64,000 nucleotides of DNA from NCBI GenBank assembly GCA_022414725.1, contig CM039464.1, forward strand, positions 28,759,543 through 28,823,542, in the 5' to 3' direction. Below are positions 43,351 through 53,394 of the stretch, in pieces (positions within the stretch are counted from its first letter, which is position 1; every line of letters begins with the position of its first letter). Made by a program: the position numbers and the translations under genes. The DNA comes from Microglena sp. YARC. Lineage: Eukaryota; Chlorophyta; Chlorophyceae; Chlamydomonadales; Chlamydomonadaceae. The notes below the pieces were generated by a model. That model was given only the letters and a program-made list of their open reading frames with translations. It did not search any database and had not been told where the DNA came from.

Positions 43351-46300
43351 AAGACACACACACACACACACACACAAACCCATCGGGTGGACTGAGGTCG
43401 TGGACAAAGAGGACTGGGAGCGTGAAAAAGTCGATAGCGGTGGTATTTTCGATTTCTCTTTTCGAAGAATTCTACTAAGATCCCTAGTACTCCTTTCCCG
43501 GAAAGAAGCTCTTGGCTATCCCCCCACTCCCCCACCCACCCCCAAACACACACACACACGCACGCACACACAAACCCATAATGGCCTGAGCTCATGGGGA
43601 AAGAGGACTGGAATCATGAGACAAGTACGATGCTGTTGGTATTTTGGATTTCTCTTTTCGAACAATCCGACCCTAGTAATCCTACCCCTGAAAGAAGCTT
43701 TTGGCGTCCGCCCCCGCTCCCCCCCCCCCCGCCACCTCCCCCCCCCCCCCCGCAAACACACACACTGACATACACACACACACACACACACACACACCAC
43801 AGCTGTCACACAGACACAACACACACACATAGAAACACACACACACACACACAAACCCATGGTGGCCTGAGCTCGTGGACAAAGAGGACTGGGAGCGTGA
43901 AAAAATATGATATCGGTGGTATTCTTTTTTTCTTTTTCGAAGAATCCAAACTTAGATCCTAGTAATCCTTCCCGGAAAGAATCTTTTTGGCTATCCCCCC
44001 CCCCCCCAACCCCCACCCACCCTTCCACCCCCCTCAAAGACACACACACCACACAAAACACACTAACACACACACAATACACAACACAACACACACCACA
44101 CCACACACACCAACACACACACAACACACACAAACACACACAAACCCATGGTGGCCTGAGCTCGTGGACAAAGAGGACTGGGATCATGAGAAAAGTAAGT
44201 TGTTGTTGGTTTTTGGCGGAGCCCCCCCTTCTGGGGGGCAGGAGCCCCCAGTGTAACCCATTTGACGGTGATGAAGCCCGACACGTCAGCCAACGGCCTC
44301 GTAAGTAACTCGCTTCGTGCCACCTGCGGCACCTGTCGCTCCCCGCGATCACTCTCCGCCAATTTTTAGCGTCGCAGGCGACGCTGCATCAAACTTGTTT
44401 GGATTTTTGTGTGTGAAGAGATTCCAACTTAGATCCCTATTTCCCTAAATGCCCCCCCGGAACCCTTGGACTTCGTGCTCTGCAGTGTTAGGGGGGCAGC
44501 TCGTCACACTGGGTTTTAAACCCTAAACCCAAACCAAACAAACCAAACAAGCAAAGCCACACCACACCACACCCTCCCCAACCCAACCCAACTAAACTCC
44601 ACCACCCACCCAACCCACCCCAACCCATCCCACCCGACCTCACCACACCACCCGACCTCATCACACCTCACCTCACCTCACCCCACCCCACCAACCCACA
44701 TAACCACCCCACCCATTTCGCATGTGATCTATGACGTGTTGCAGAGGACATCTGTAAGGGCTTTGATCATGCTGAAGGCACCTTGTGCTCATTGCCACCC
44801 CCAACCCAAATCCCAACCCAACCCAACCCACCCAACCCGACCTCAACACACACACACACCACTACCCGAACTCTGCACAACAAACGACCTCACCACACCT
44901 CACCACACCACATCAAACCACACCACCCAACCTCACCACACCACATAACCTCACCACACCACACAACCCCACCTCACCTCACCGCACCCACACAACCCCA
45001 GCAATACCCACCACAACCACCCAACCTCACCACACACCACACTATAGGGTTCCAAGGTTTAAGCCCATGTATGTTTATTTTTGTATATCTCATGTGAAGA
45101 TGGATTCATCACATTGTGTATGGGCTGCAGCTGGGCCTTTTACAAGTAATTAACGATGTGGTGCATGGCCATCCTTTGCTGGAGCTCCTTGTTTCCCATT
45201 GCCTCAAATTTGATGTAAATTGAAATCGAAATTGAAATTGTTTACATCCGTTGTAATACCGTTACTCACAGGACGTGAAGTTAAGACACCATAGCGTAAA
45301 GCGGAGGCTAGCTATAGTCACCCGTTTTGATGTAAATAGGCGTTATTCACGTACACACACATAACAAGGGTGAAACTTAAAACGTACAACGTGAACGGAC
45401 CAAGTTGCAAGCTATGGTTGGCGTCGTCCATTGTGCATGTTTGGGGATAACATGGAGTAACATCCATATGAGGTGGAGCTTGCAAGGTGTGCACCATGTG
45501 CCATGTACTTGCAGACATAATCCACATGACACTGCCTAGCACCCCCCATTAAGCTGCATATGTAGAGGTGCTCGATGGTGCCCATGAGGCCTAGCCAAGC
45601 TTCCCCCTTACATGTACGTGTACCCTATGCATCCCCCAAGTATACTTCGTGGCTACCTAGACAAAGCTTGCAACTTGGTCCGATGACTTAACCATTTGAA
45701 CATCACATATGATACCGGGAAAAGATCACCAGCCGGGCTCCGACCAGAGTTCTGATCTCGCTCCACCACCGAGCCTGGCCTTAGACATAGAGCTGTCTTA
45801 GAAGACGCAATTAAAGTTGAGCCCAAGTACTCTTGCTATGATGCAGTATGGAAGACAAAATTCGTCCGGAAAGCACCGTCGTATTTGCCCTTACGTAAAA
45901 GTGGCGCCATAGCCTAAGCCCTGCGCGCCCTTACCAACACCACACCACACCACACAACACCACACACACACACACACACACACACCACACAATCTCACCT
46001 CACCTCACCACACCGACCACACAACCCCACACCAACCCAACCTCACCACACCACTCACACCTCATCCACACCTCACCTCACCACACCGCACCACCCGATC
46101 CCATCCCACCCGACCTCACCACACCACACCGCACCACCTGATCCCATCCCACCACCCCACCCTCACCTAACTCGACCTCACCCCACCTTACTCAACCTAA
46201 CCCACCCATTTCACATGTGATCTATGACGTGCTGCAGAGGACATCTGTGAGGGATTTGATCATGCTGAAGCCCCCTTGTTGTGATCACTCCTCACCCCAC

Positions 46301-47454
46301 CCCCACCCAACCCATCCATCCGACCTCACCACACCACAACACCACACACCCCACCACACCAACCCACACAACCACCCCACCCATTTCACATGTGATCTAT
46401 GACGTGCTGCAGAGGACATCTGTGAGGGATTTGATCATGCTGAAGTCCCCTTGTTGTGATCACTCCTCACCCCACCCCCACCCCAACCCATCCCTTCCGA
46501 CCTCACCACACACCCACAACACCACACACCCCACCACACCACCCACACCAACCACCCCACCCATTTCATATGTGATCTATGACGTGTTGCAGAGGACATC
46601 TGTGAGGGCTTTGATCCATGCAGAGCAAGCCTGTGAACCTTGTAGAAGCTGCTGAGCAGCTGAGGCTCGCGAACAAAGAGAATCAGGTAAGAATGATTTT
46701 GTACGAGTGGCAACACCATCCAAACTGGTGGCCTTGATTGTCCTGTGGTGGTGGTGCGTAGAGTGGTGGTGGTGGGGTAGGTGGTACGGTGGCGGCGTGG
46801 TGGTGGTGGCAGCTGAGGCTCTCGGCGAACAAAGAGAATCAGGTAAGAAATTATTTTTACGAGTGGCAACACCATCCAAACTGGTGGTTTGATGTCCTGT
46901 GGTGGTGGTGGTGGCGTAGGTGGTGGTGATGGGGTAGGTGGTGGTTGGCGGCGGGTCGTTGGCGGTGGTTGGCGGTGGTGGTGGTGGCAGCTGAGGCTCG
47001 CGAACAAAGAGAATCAGGTAAAGAAGGATTTTGTACGAGTGGCAACACCATCCAAACTGGTGGCTTGATGTCCTATGGTGGTGGTGGCGTAGGTGGTGGA
47101 GGTGGGGTAGGTGGTGGTGGTGGTGCCGGTGGCGGCGGTGGTGGTGGCAGCTGAGGCTTGCGAACACAGAGAAACAGGTAAGTCAGTAAATAAATAGATA
47201 AAGAAATGAATCAATAAATAGATAGTACCCCTTATTACGAGGCGTGAGGTTGTGGGAAGGATTTTGTAGGAGGGTGAAACCATCCAAACTGAATCCTCGG
47301 TGCCGCTATTTTGTATGATGTCATACTCGCCTAAAGCTAACATCATATGATATTCTGTTCCGGTCTGTTCCCTAGTTAAGTGGCTCGTGTTAACCGTCCT
47401 GTGAACCTGGTAGAAGCTGCTGAGCAGCTGAGGCTTGCAAACACAGAGAATCAG
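32077..47454 (+). CDS. CxxCxxCC (YkgJ-like, PF03692-type) protein, probably organelle targeted
   Basis: Exons 32077-32352, 33431-33504, 36305-36347 and 42948-43095 join in frame; a further exon carrying DICEGFD follows in one of four copies (44745, 46238, 46413, 46593), then a C-terminal segment [19 protein letters not shown]. Seen: N-terminal about 60 residues rich in Ser, Arg and His, like a transit peptide; [59 protein letters not shown] and CEGF. Known: this family binds a metal or Fe-S centre through the clustered cysteines; its biochemical role is mostly undefined. The join from CEGF to the C-terminal segment is off frame by one base, so the 3' end is uncertain and the gene may be damaged. 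Confidence 0.8.
32430..33110. repeat. Intron minisatellite: CACTCACCTGCACCCTTTCA units with poly-C
   Basis: Five or so units of about 120-170 bp: GCATACTCACCTGCACCCTT, TCAACCATGCA, then poly-C and TCCCCCTCC, then GGGGCCACTCACCGCC. Long Pro/His-rich frames on both strands are by-products. Confidence 0.9.
33262..33360. repeat. (CATC)n microsatellite
   Basis: About 70 bases of CATCCATCCATC followed by ATTTATTTAATTAATTAATG. Confidence 0.95.
33431..33504 (+). CDS. YkgJ-like second exon
   Basis: The acceptor TTGATGTAG ends at 33430 and the donor GTAAGT begins at 33505. It encodes [20 protein letters not shown] then KLLYK, directly continuing the TGSGE of exon 1, as in bacterial members (GEVWV followed by an AIAEYLG-type helix). 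Confidence 0.87.
33505..34070. repeat. GGGCTGAGGTGGGGGTGATT minisatellite
   Basis: About 15 degenerate units of 30-40 bp built on GGTGATTGTTGGGTGGGAGG followed by GCTGAGGTGGG. It starts immediately after the exon donor. Confidence 0.88.
34195..34665. repeat. Tandem repeats: 125-bp pair and 41-bp array
   Basis: Two copies of a block containing GGTACAGTCCTCATCAGG and TCAAGTGTACTTCTAAA (34200-34275, 34320-34400), then five units of AAGTGTACGTCTAAATGTAC, GATTTAAGACGTAACTGTTTC (34445-34660). Confidence 0.88.
34670..34786. repeat. ATCATATGAT palindromic element, right end missing
   Basis: Same order of blocks as the 3262 copy up to CTAGTCAGACTGCCG, after which the shared text stops. Confidence 0.8.
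35450..36280. repeat. Large inverted repeat (foldback) in the YkgJ-like intron
   Basis: Strong arms at 35620-35820 and 35932-36146: GTGCATCATGATCTGCCATC mirrors the complementary CAGATCATGATGCAC; both carry runs of CATCTTAGCTA, the rare CTACGCCTTCGCTACATC, GATCTGCCATCTGCCA and AGCTACGAGCAGCAGCTT. The G-rich left flank and C-rich right flank extend the complementarity weakly to about 35450 and 36275. The loop is about 110 bp. The right arm ends just before the next exon's acceptor at 36304. Confidence 0.92.
36305..36347 (+). CDS. YkgJ-like micro-exon
   Basis: The acceptor TACTGCAG ends at 36304 and the donor GTGAGA begins at 36348. 43 nt encoding (K)[14 protein letters not shown]. It restores phase 0 after the phase-2 donor at 33504, and the family has a similar FxxKY...YxL segment here. 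Confidence 0.78.
36370..39185. repeat. Divergent tandem duplication of a 1.3-1.5 kb unit
   Basis: Unit 1 is about 36370-37920, unit 2 about 37921-39185. Shared landmarks in order: (TA)n, GGTCGTGGTCGTGGT, CATCGCGTACCACGTGC or CACTCGCGTACCCACGTGC, TAACCGACTTGCAA, GCGCTCATTTCAT, GCATGGCGCTC, a GTGTGTG/GGGGG tract and the end GTGGCCACCGCCACATGGGC, CTACTAGTATA. No coding potential that I recognise; it could be an uncharacterised element. Confidence 0.7.
39346..39395 (+). pseudogene. Decayed upstream echo of a YkgJ-like exon
   Basis: The acceptor TTCTGCAG then [15 protein letters not shown] repeats the start of the exon at 42948 ([15 protein letters not shown]). After GAGTGAA it becomes TGCACCATTCATCCATATGC, a shrunken version of TGCACCATCCATCCCGTCCG, then dissolves into (CCTA)n. 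Confidence 0.85.
39410..42935. repeat. (CCTA)n tract of about 3.5 kb with CTATGATATGCCC interruptions
   Basis: Almost entirely CCTACCTACCTACTACCTA variants. CCTATGATATGCCCACCCTA recurs near 39437, 39499, 39845, 40562, 41073 and 41537, and the block before the real exon reads CCTACCAATGAAATGCAG. A break at 42360-42535 contains non-repetitive sequence (AGGTTATCCCAGAAAACAGG). Long Tyr/Leu/Pro frames are not genes. Confidence 0.97.
42948..43095 (+). CDS. YkgJ-like exon with DCIFLSE and WWPE motifs
   Basis: The acceptor GAAATGCAG ends at 42947 and a donor GTATGA begins at 43096. It encodes [40 protein letters not shown] and DKEDWELER. The Cys residues and RPTQC...PWWPE block are the second half of the family's conserved core. 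Phase 0 in, phase 1 out. Confidence 0.9.
43310..44200 (+). repeat. Four downstream echoes of the [11 protein letters not shown] exon end
   Basis: Copies near 43383-43430, 43580-43626, 43859-43903 and 44150-44194 repeat TGGCCTGAGCTCGTGGACAA then AGAGGACTGGGA, each followed by the same intron start (TTTCGATTTCTCTTTTCGAA) and a poly-C/(CA)n tract. The last ends GAGAAAA then GTAAGT, a better donor than the first copy. Unit 200-330 bp. Confidence 0.92.
44212..44395 (-). repeat. GCAAGCGAC-family dispersed repeat, inverted
   Basis: Starts GGCGGAGCCCCCCTTCTGGG and ends CGTCGCAGGCGACGCTGCAT, the reverse complement of the 9490 copy. Confidence 0.85.
44560..45055. repeat. CCACACC / CCCAACC-rich tract with an exon echo
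   Basis: Simple C/A-rich DNA on both sides of the exon-like segment at 44745-44778. Confidence 0.85.
44745..44778 (+). CDS. YkgJ-like CEGF exon, first of four copies
   Basis: The acceptor GTGTTGCAG ends at 44744; in phase it reads (K)[10 protein letters not shown], matching the family's C-terminal CEGI/CEGF motif. The same acceptor, TGATCTATGACGTG context and exon start recur at 46238, 46413 and 46593. Which copy is spliced is unclear; donors after CATGCTGAAG are not obvious in the first three. Confidence 0.6.
45060..45935. other. Unassigned intron or spacer sequence
   Basis: Low-repeat DNA of mixed composition. I find no conserved protein segment on either strand and no clear element ends. 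Confidence 0.5.
46238..46455 (+). repeat. Second and third copies of the CEGF exon
   Basis: Copies start at 46238 and 46413, about 175 bp apart; each reads AGGACATCTGTGAGGGATTT, encoding [10 protein letters not shown], and each is followed by CCCCTTGTTGTGATCACTCC and a CCACACC tract. Confidence 0.85.
46593..46686 (+). CDS. YkgJ-like CEGF exon, fourth copy, with C-terminal extension
   Basis: Begins AGGACATCTGTGAGGGCTTT, then CCTGTGAACCTTGTAGAAGC and GAATCAG before donor GTAAGA at 46687. The second part reads [19 protein letters not shown], but in a frame one base off from DICEGFD (GATCCATGCAGAGC in place of GATCATGC). Either the copy is mutated or the two parts are joined differently. Confidence 0.55.
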
Positions 47455-47460
47455 GTAAGG
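46687..47460 (+). repeat. Four downstream echoes of the [13 protein letters not shown] exon end
   Basis: Copies ending near 46842, 47018, 47177 and 47454 repeat GCAGCTGAGGCTCGCGAAC, AAAGAGAATCAG and the GTAAG donor. Intron text between (ACGAGTGGCAACACCATCCA, AACTGGTGG, GGTGGTGG runs) repeats with them; unit about 165 bp. The last copy (47396-47454) is longest and starts at CCTGTGAACCTGGTAG. Confidence 0.9.
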
Positions 47461-47464
47461 AAGT

Positions 47465-48060
47465 AAATAAATAAATAAATAAATAATTTCTAATAATTAT
47501 AATGATAAATAATAAATAACTCGATAAATAGATGCATAAAATAAATAAATAAATACATAAATACCGAGGGGGGGCCAAGAAAAAAGCTGCCGTACCGCAC
47601 CTTTCGCTTTGGATAGAGCCTATCCTCAAACTATATGAGAAGAAAAAAAAGTTTTTTTTTGAGCCAAAAAATAAGGTTGTACAAAAGTTAGAGGGGTCCA
47701 AAGTTTTTTCAACCAAAGCGGCCCAAATCTGAACTTCGCGATAAAATCACGTTTGGTTACCCCATGAAAAGATGGAAGAGCATAACTGAAATGGGCTTTA
47801 AAAGATTTCGAATGACCCCTATTTTAGGGGGTAGGGTGAGGTAATTGGGTTTTTAGGAGGGGGGGGGGGGGGGGGGGGTAAAAAAAACTTTTATCCAACT
47901 TTATTTCCCCCCTCTTTTTGTATGAAACGTCCACAGTTCCAACTCCCATCTGAATCGGACACCATATCGAAGGTGCGGTCCAAAATCTGTCTTTCTGCCC
48001 CCCCCCTGATAAATACATACTTAAATACATAAATAAATAAATGATGAATACATAAATGAA
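47465..48060. other. AAAT-rich tract and unassigned sequence
   Basis: (AAAT)n at 47465-47565 and 48015-48070 flank about 430 bp with a poly-G tract (47860-47878). No gene is visible. Confidence 0.6.
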
Positions 48061-48069
48061 TACAATACA

Positions 48070-48365
48070 TAAATAAATAGTAAGCCTTATTAAGAGGCGT
48101 GAGGTTGAGGGGGCCAGCCTGTTAGCTTGCACTGGGGCCAACCTGCAAGCTGCACCAGCGTGGCGTGGACATAAAATAAATAAATAGTTAAGCCTTATTA
48201 CGAGGCGTGAGGTTGAGGGGGCCAGCCTTTTAGCTTGCACTCGGGCCAACCTGCAAGCTGCACCAGATGTGTGGACATAAAATAAATAAATAGTAAGCCT
48301 TATTACGAGGCGTGAGGTTGAGGGCCAGCCTGTTGGCTTGCACTGGGGCCAACCACCAACATCAC
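48070..48365 (+). repeat. Three tandem GGGGGCCAGCC dispersed-repeat copies
   Basis: Each copy: AAGCCTTATTACGAGGCGTG, AGGTTGAGGGGGCCAGCC, TTGCACTGGGGCCAACC, GCAAGCTGCACCAG, then GTGGACATAAAATAAATAAA. Unit about 100 bp. Confidence 0.92.
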
Positions 48366-48404
48366 ATATGATGGTAGTAGTGATGGTAGCGCAGAGCAGA
48401 AGGG

Positions 48405-49020
48405 AGCAGCCCAACTTTTGTTTTCACAAAGGGGGAACCAGGAAAAGCCACATCTGATCAAACCTAGCACTTTGTGACAAAGGTAAAATTCGGGCGTCAT
48501 ACAGTGTCGATCAGTGCCGGCCAGTGATTTGGAAAAAAGACTAAGGGCGACAGTAACGGCTAATGCAAAAAAAAACTAGCGCATAACGCGGAGGTAACAG
48601 CCCAATTTTTGTTTTCACGCGGGGGAAACTAGTAAAGGGCGCATCTGATCAAACCTAGCACTTTGTGACCAAGGAAAAAGACAGAGGAAGACAGTAACAG
48701 GTAAGAGACAGAGACCACAAGGGCAAACGCACACAAACATTTGCATTGATTTTATAGAAGGGGGGAACCAGGAAAGGGCACATCTGATTAAACCTAGCCC
48801 TTTGTGACCAAGGGAAAAAGACAGAGGAAGACAGTAACAGCTAAGAGACAGAGACCACAAGGGCACACACACAATCATTTGCATTGATTTTATAGAAGGG
48901 GGGAACCAGGAAAGGGCGCATCTGATCAAACCTAGCCCTTTGTGACCAAGGGAAAAAGACAGAGGAAGACAGTAACGGGTAAGGGACTTAGATGACAAGG
49001 GCGACTAAAGGGACAAAGGG
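48405..49020. repeat. Four tandem units of about 132 bp (GGAACCAGGAAAGGGC)
   Basis: Each unit: GGGGGAACCAGGAAAGGGCG, CATCTGATCAAACCTAGCCC, TTTGTGACCAAGGGAAAAAG, ACAGAGGAAGACAGTAACAG. The left-most unit is diverged. Confidence 0.92.
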
Positions 49021-49039
49021 ACAAAATCATGTATGACGT

Positions 49040-49340
49040 GTATACAACGGTGGTTGGCCCCAGTGAAAGCAAACAGGCTGGCCCCCTCAACCTCACGCCT
49101 CGTAACAAGGCGTACTATTTATTTTCGTTCATATGACCCCCTTGACTCCGACAAGCCGCGGGTGCATGTGGAGTCCAGAAGGGCACCAGGAAAATGTGAT
49201 AATGTAGTCAGAACAAATCTACGGATGAAGACGAAACCAACACAATGAACGAGGTGCAGGTGCATGTGGAGTCCCGTAGGTCACCAGGAAAATGTGATCA
49301 TGTAATCAGAACAATACAACTGATGAAGACGAAACCAACA
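49040..49340. repeat. Inverted GGGGGCCAGCC repeat plus a 97-bp tandem pair of the SINE-like core
   Basis: ACGGTGGTTGGCCCCAGTG is the inverted dispersed repeat. Then GGTGCATGTGGAGTCCAGAA, GGGCACCAGGAAAATGTGAT, and GATGAAGACGAAACCAACAC occur twice, at 49160 and 49260. Confidence 0.85.
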
Positions 49341-49344
49341 CAAT

Positions 49345-49746
49345 GAATAAATGCATGAATGAACGCATAAGCGCAAGAATGAATGGATGAACAAACAAAC
49401 AAACAAACAAACAAACAAACAAACAAACAGGATAACGAATGAACAAACAAACAAACAAATGGATGGATGGATGGATGAATTGATGAATAAATGGATGGAT
49501 GATCAACCAAACAGGCAAATGGATGAACACATAAATGGATGGATGGATAGATGGATGAATAAATGGGTGGATGAATAAGCAAACAAACAAACAGGCTATT
49601 GAATGAACACATACATGGATGGATGAATGAATGAATGAATAAATAAATGGATGGATCAACAAGCAAACAATACAACAACAACAACAACAACAACAAGGCA
49701 AACAAATGAACAAACAAATGGATGGATGGATCAACAAGCAAACAAT

Positions 49747-49780
<34 letters not shown>

Positions 49781-49830
49781 GGCAAACAAATGAACAAACA
49801 AATGGATGGATGGATCAACAAGCAAACAAT

Positions 49831-49876
<46 letters not shown>

Positions 49877-49926
49877 GGCAAACAAATGAACAAACAAATG
49901 GATGGATGGATCAACAAGCAAACAAT

Positions 49927-49963
<37 letters not shown>

Positions 49964-50035
49964 ACAAGGCAAACAAATGAACAAACAAATGGATAGATGG
50001 ATGAATGAATGAACGGAGGAATACATGAGTACATA
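49345..50035. repeat. AACA/GGAT and (CAA)n compound minisatellite
   Basis: AACAAACAAATGGATGGATG and four units of CAACAAGCAAACAATACAAC followed by (CAACAA)n of 20 to 50 bases. The expansion length increases and decreases between units. Poly-Gln/Asn and poly-Leu/Cys frames are artefacts. Confidence 0.95.
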
Positions 50036-50084
50036 AACAAAATGGGTGAACACCCACGTACCACCATGAAATTGTAAATTTATT

Positions 50085-50690
50085 TGTATTGCTGAAGACG
50101 GCAATCAGCCAAATTGCTCGCTGGATCTATGCAACCAAGTTCAAGCTCGAGTACCACCATGAATATGCAAAATACCTCCCACTAACTGTATCCCACCACA
50201 TCCCATATACAAAATGCCCTGGACCATATGCAAAATGCCTCCCACCACATCACTTTTTGTGGCGTTGCGCTGCTACACAACCTTGAACAAACCCTACTCC
50301 CCACCACCTTAGTCCCTAACACCCAAGTACCACGATCTGTATGCAAAATACCTCCCACTTCCTGTATCCCACCGCATCCATCATTTTGGCATTGCGCTGC
50401 CACAAGACCTTCAACAAACCCTACTCCCCACCACTTAAGTCCCCAACACCCACGTACCACCATCTATATGAAAAGATCTCCCACTCCCTGTATCCCATTA
50501 CATCCATCCTTTTGGCCTTGCGCTACCACCAGACCTTCAACAAACCCTACTCCCCACCACCTTAGTCCCCAGCACCCACGTACCACCATGAATATGAAAA
50601 TACCTCCCACTCCCTGTATCCCACCACATCCATATTTTTGGCATTGCGCTGCCACCAGACCTTTAACAAACCCTACTCGTGTCAAAGCTG
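50085..50690. repeat. Tandem units of about 125 bp (ACCACCATGAATATGCAAAA)
   Basis: Four to five units: CCACTCCCTGTATCCCACCA, TTTTGGCATTGCGCTGCCAC, AGACCTTCAACAAACCCTAC, TCCCCACCACCTTAGTCCCC. The leading block (GACGGCAATCAGCCAAATTG, 50097) also occurs at about 53852. Confidence 0.92.
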
Positions 50691-50739
50691 GAATTTTAAA
50701 GTATGTTATTCAATTACATACTAGACAATTCTACCCTAC

Positions 50740-51995
50740 TACCCCTGAATCTCATACCACCTGAATCCCTACATCCCCTGAATCTCATACAGATCCGGAA
50801 CCACCTGAATCCCTAAACCACCTGAATCTCATACAGATCCCAAACCACCTGAATCCCTACACCACCTAAATCTCATACAGATCCGGAACCATCTGAATCC
50901 GTACACCACCTGAATCTTCTACAGATCGGAAACCACCTGAATCTCGTACAGATCCGGAACCACCTGAATCCCTACACCACCTGAATATCGTACAGATTCG
51001 GAACCACCTGAATCCCTACACCACCTGAATCTCATACAGATTTGGAACCACCTGAATCCCTACACCACCTGAATCTTCTACAGATCGGAAACCACCTGAA
51101 TCTCGTACAGATCCGGAACCACCTGAATCCCTACACCACCTGAATCTCGTACAGATCCGGAACCACCTGAATCCCTACACCACCTGAATCTCAAACAGAT
51201 CCCAAACCACCTGAATCCCTACACCACCTGAATCTCACACAGATCCGGAACCACCTGAATCCCTGAACCACCTGAATCTCATACAGATCCCAAACCACCT
51301 GAATCCCTACACCACCTGAATCTCATACAGATCCGGAACCATCTGAATCCCTACACCACCTGAATCTTCTACAGATCGGAAACCACCTGAATCTCGTACA
51401 GATCCGGAACCACCTGAATCCCTACACACCTGATATCGTTACAGATTCGGAACCACCTGAATCCCTACACCACCTGAATCTCAATACAGATTTGGAACCA
51501 CCTGAATCCCTACACCACCTGAATCTTCTACAGATCGGAAACCACCTGAATCTCGTACAGATCCGGAACCACCTGAATCCCTACACCACCTGAATCTCGT
51601 ACAGATCCGGAACCACCTGAATCCCTACACCACCTGAATCTCAAACAGATCCCAAACCACCTGAATCCCTACACCACCTGAATCTCACACAAATCCGGAA
51701 CCACCTGAATCCCTACACCACCTGAATCTCAAACAGATCCGGAACCACCTGAATCCCTACACCACCTGAATCTCAAACAGATCCCAAACCACCTGAATCT
51801 CATACAGATCCGGAACCACCTGAATCCCTACACCACCTGAATCTCAAACAGATCCGGAACCACCTGAATCCCTACACCACCTGAATCTCAAACAGATCCC
51901 AAACCACTTGAATCTCATACAGATACGAAACCATCTGAATCCCTACCTGAATCCCTACACCTCCTGCATCTCGAACAGATCCGAAAGCTGTCCAA
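50740..51995. repeat. 44-bp satellite-like array (CCACCTGAATCCCTACA)
   Basis: About 28 units of ACAGATCCGGAACCACCTGA, ATCCCTACACCACCTGAATC, TCAT. The unit is a diverged dimer of a roughly 22-bp CCACCTGAATC monomer. Higher-order blocks recur (for example 50900-51100 matches 51330-51560). Confidence 0.97.
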
Positions 51996-52014
51996 GAAGT
52001 GAGTGATAGTTAGC

Positions 52015-52435
52015 TCACCCGGCAGCAATGTTCAGCTACATAAGTGGCCAGTACCAAAGAGCTTTTGTTACTAGTTTGCTCATCTGGCAGCAATGTTCAG
52101 CTACATTGGCCTGTACCTTAAGCTACAACTGGCCAGTACCAAAGAGCTTTTGTTACAGGTTTGCTCATCTGGCAGCAATGTTCAGCTACATAACTGGCCA
52201 CTACCTTCAGCTACAACTGGCCACTACCAAAGAACAATGTTCAGCTACATTGGCCAGTACCTTTAGCTACAACTGGCCAGTACCAAAGAGCTTTTGTTAC
52301 TGGTTTGCTCATATGGCAGCAATGGTCAGCTACATAACTGGCCAGAACCTTCAGCTACAACTGGCCAGTACCAAATAGCAATGTTCAGCTACATTGGCCA
52401 GTACATTCAGCTATAATTGACCAGGACCAATTAGC
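52015..52435. repeat. Tandem repeat CAGCAATGTTCAGCTACATA / ACTGGCCAGTACCAAAGAGC
   Basis: About four units of 60-130 bp built from AACTGGCCAGTACCAAAGAG, CTTTTGTTACTGGTTTGCTC and GGCAGCAATGTTCAGCTAC. Confidence 0.92.
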
Positions 52436-52439
52436 TTTT

Positions 52440-53145
52440 CTTTTCATCTTTTCGTAGCACCTTCTAGGCAGCTCCTTGAGCCAGTCACAGGGCTAAGCCC
52501 CAAGATTTCAGCAGTGCTGGTGAACTGCTCTTGCCAGCTTCTAGGCAGCTCCTTGAGCCAGCCACAGGGCAAATAAATGTGCAGAGGAGGTAGTTGTGCA
52601 TTTATTAGATGCTTGTATGTGAGACACTCAAGTAAATGAGACTCCTTCCAGTCCAATATGCCTGACACCCAAGCATGCAGCACTGCCACGTCCTGCCAAA
52701 TGGCCAGATCAAGGCTAGGCTTGCCAGTCTCAGCAGCTGCCGATTTTGTGGTGGTGGTATTTCAGCAGTGCTGGTGAACTGATCTTGCCAGCTTCCAAGT
52801 GCACTTGGTTGTTTTGTGGTGGTGGTATTTCAGCAGTGCTGGTGAACTGATCTTGCCAGCTTCCAAGGGCACTTGGTTGTTTTGTGGTGGTGGTATTTCA
52901 GCAGTGCTGGTGAACTGATCTTGCCAGCTTCCAAGGGCACTTGGTTGTTTTGTGGTGGTGGTATTTCAGCAGTGCTGGTGAACTGATCTTGCCAGCTTCC
53001 AAGGGCACTTGGTTGTTTTGTGGTGGTGGTATTTCAGCAGTGCTGGTGAACTGATCTTGCCAGCTTCCAAGTGCACTTGGTTGTTTTTCGTTTGGCTGAA
53101 TAGCCATTGGAGCTGCTGGTTATAACTGAAAATAAAAGCTATGCA
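52440..53145. repeat. AGCTTCTAGGCAGCTCC element with an internal 68-bp tandem array
   Basis: The ends (TAGCACCTTCTAGGCAGCTC at left, GAGCTGCTGGTTATAACTGA at right) match the foldback family seen at 35790-35970 and 58797-58960. Inside, five 68-bp units (52741-53092) of TTGTTTTGTGGTGGTGGTAT, TTCAGCAGTGCTGGTGAACT, GATCTTGCCAGCTTCCAAG. Confidence 0.85.
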
Positions 53146-53164
53146 CTTACATCTGTGCCAGGGA

Positions 53165-53385
53165 TTTGTATTTCCGCTATATATAGCGATCGCTAGTTTT
53201 GACCCCGTTTTAGCGAAGTGATCGCTTTAAAAAAAGAAAGAAAAAGTTTTTTTGTGTGCCCTCAATGGCCCTGAAAAGATATAAAAAGCTACAGAAAGCA
53301 CTAAAACGCTGTCCCTGGAGGAGGCCTAAAACCATAAAGCTAGAAGAAACCCACTTTCATGTTTGAAAATTAATCACTGATCTGT
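53165..53385 (+). repeat. GCGATCGCTAG dispersed repeat of about 215 bp
   Basis: TATATATAGCGATCGCTAGT, TTTGACCCCGTTTTAGCGAA, GCCCTCAATGGCCCTGAAAA, AGCACTAAAACGCTGTCCCT, CCATAAAGCTAGAAGAAACC. It matches 58345-58552 closely, and 9235-9425 in inverse. Confidence 0.9.
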
Positions 53386-53394
53386 GCTACCTAG

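Noticed and set aside
49298..50104. Frames of poly-Leu/Cys (minus) and poly-Gln/Asn (plus)
   Set aside because: Products of (CAA)n and GGAT repeats, with no conserved domain.
50740..51995. CRISPR-like array
   Set aside because: The 44-bp repeats are contiguous with no unique spacers, in a eukaryotic context.
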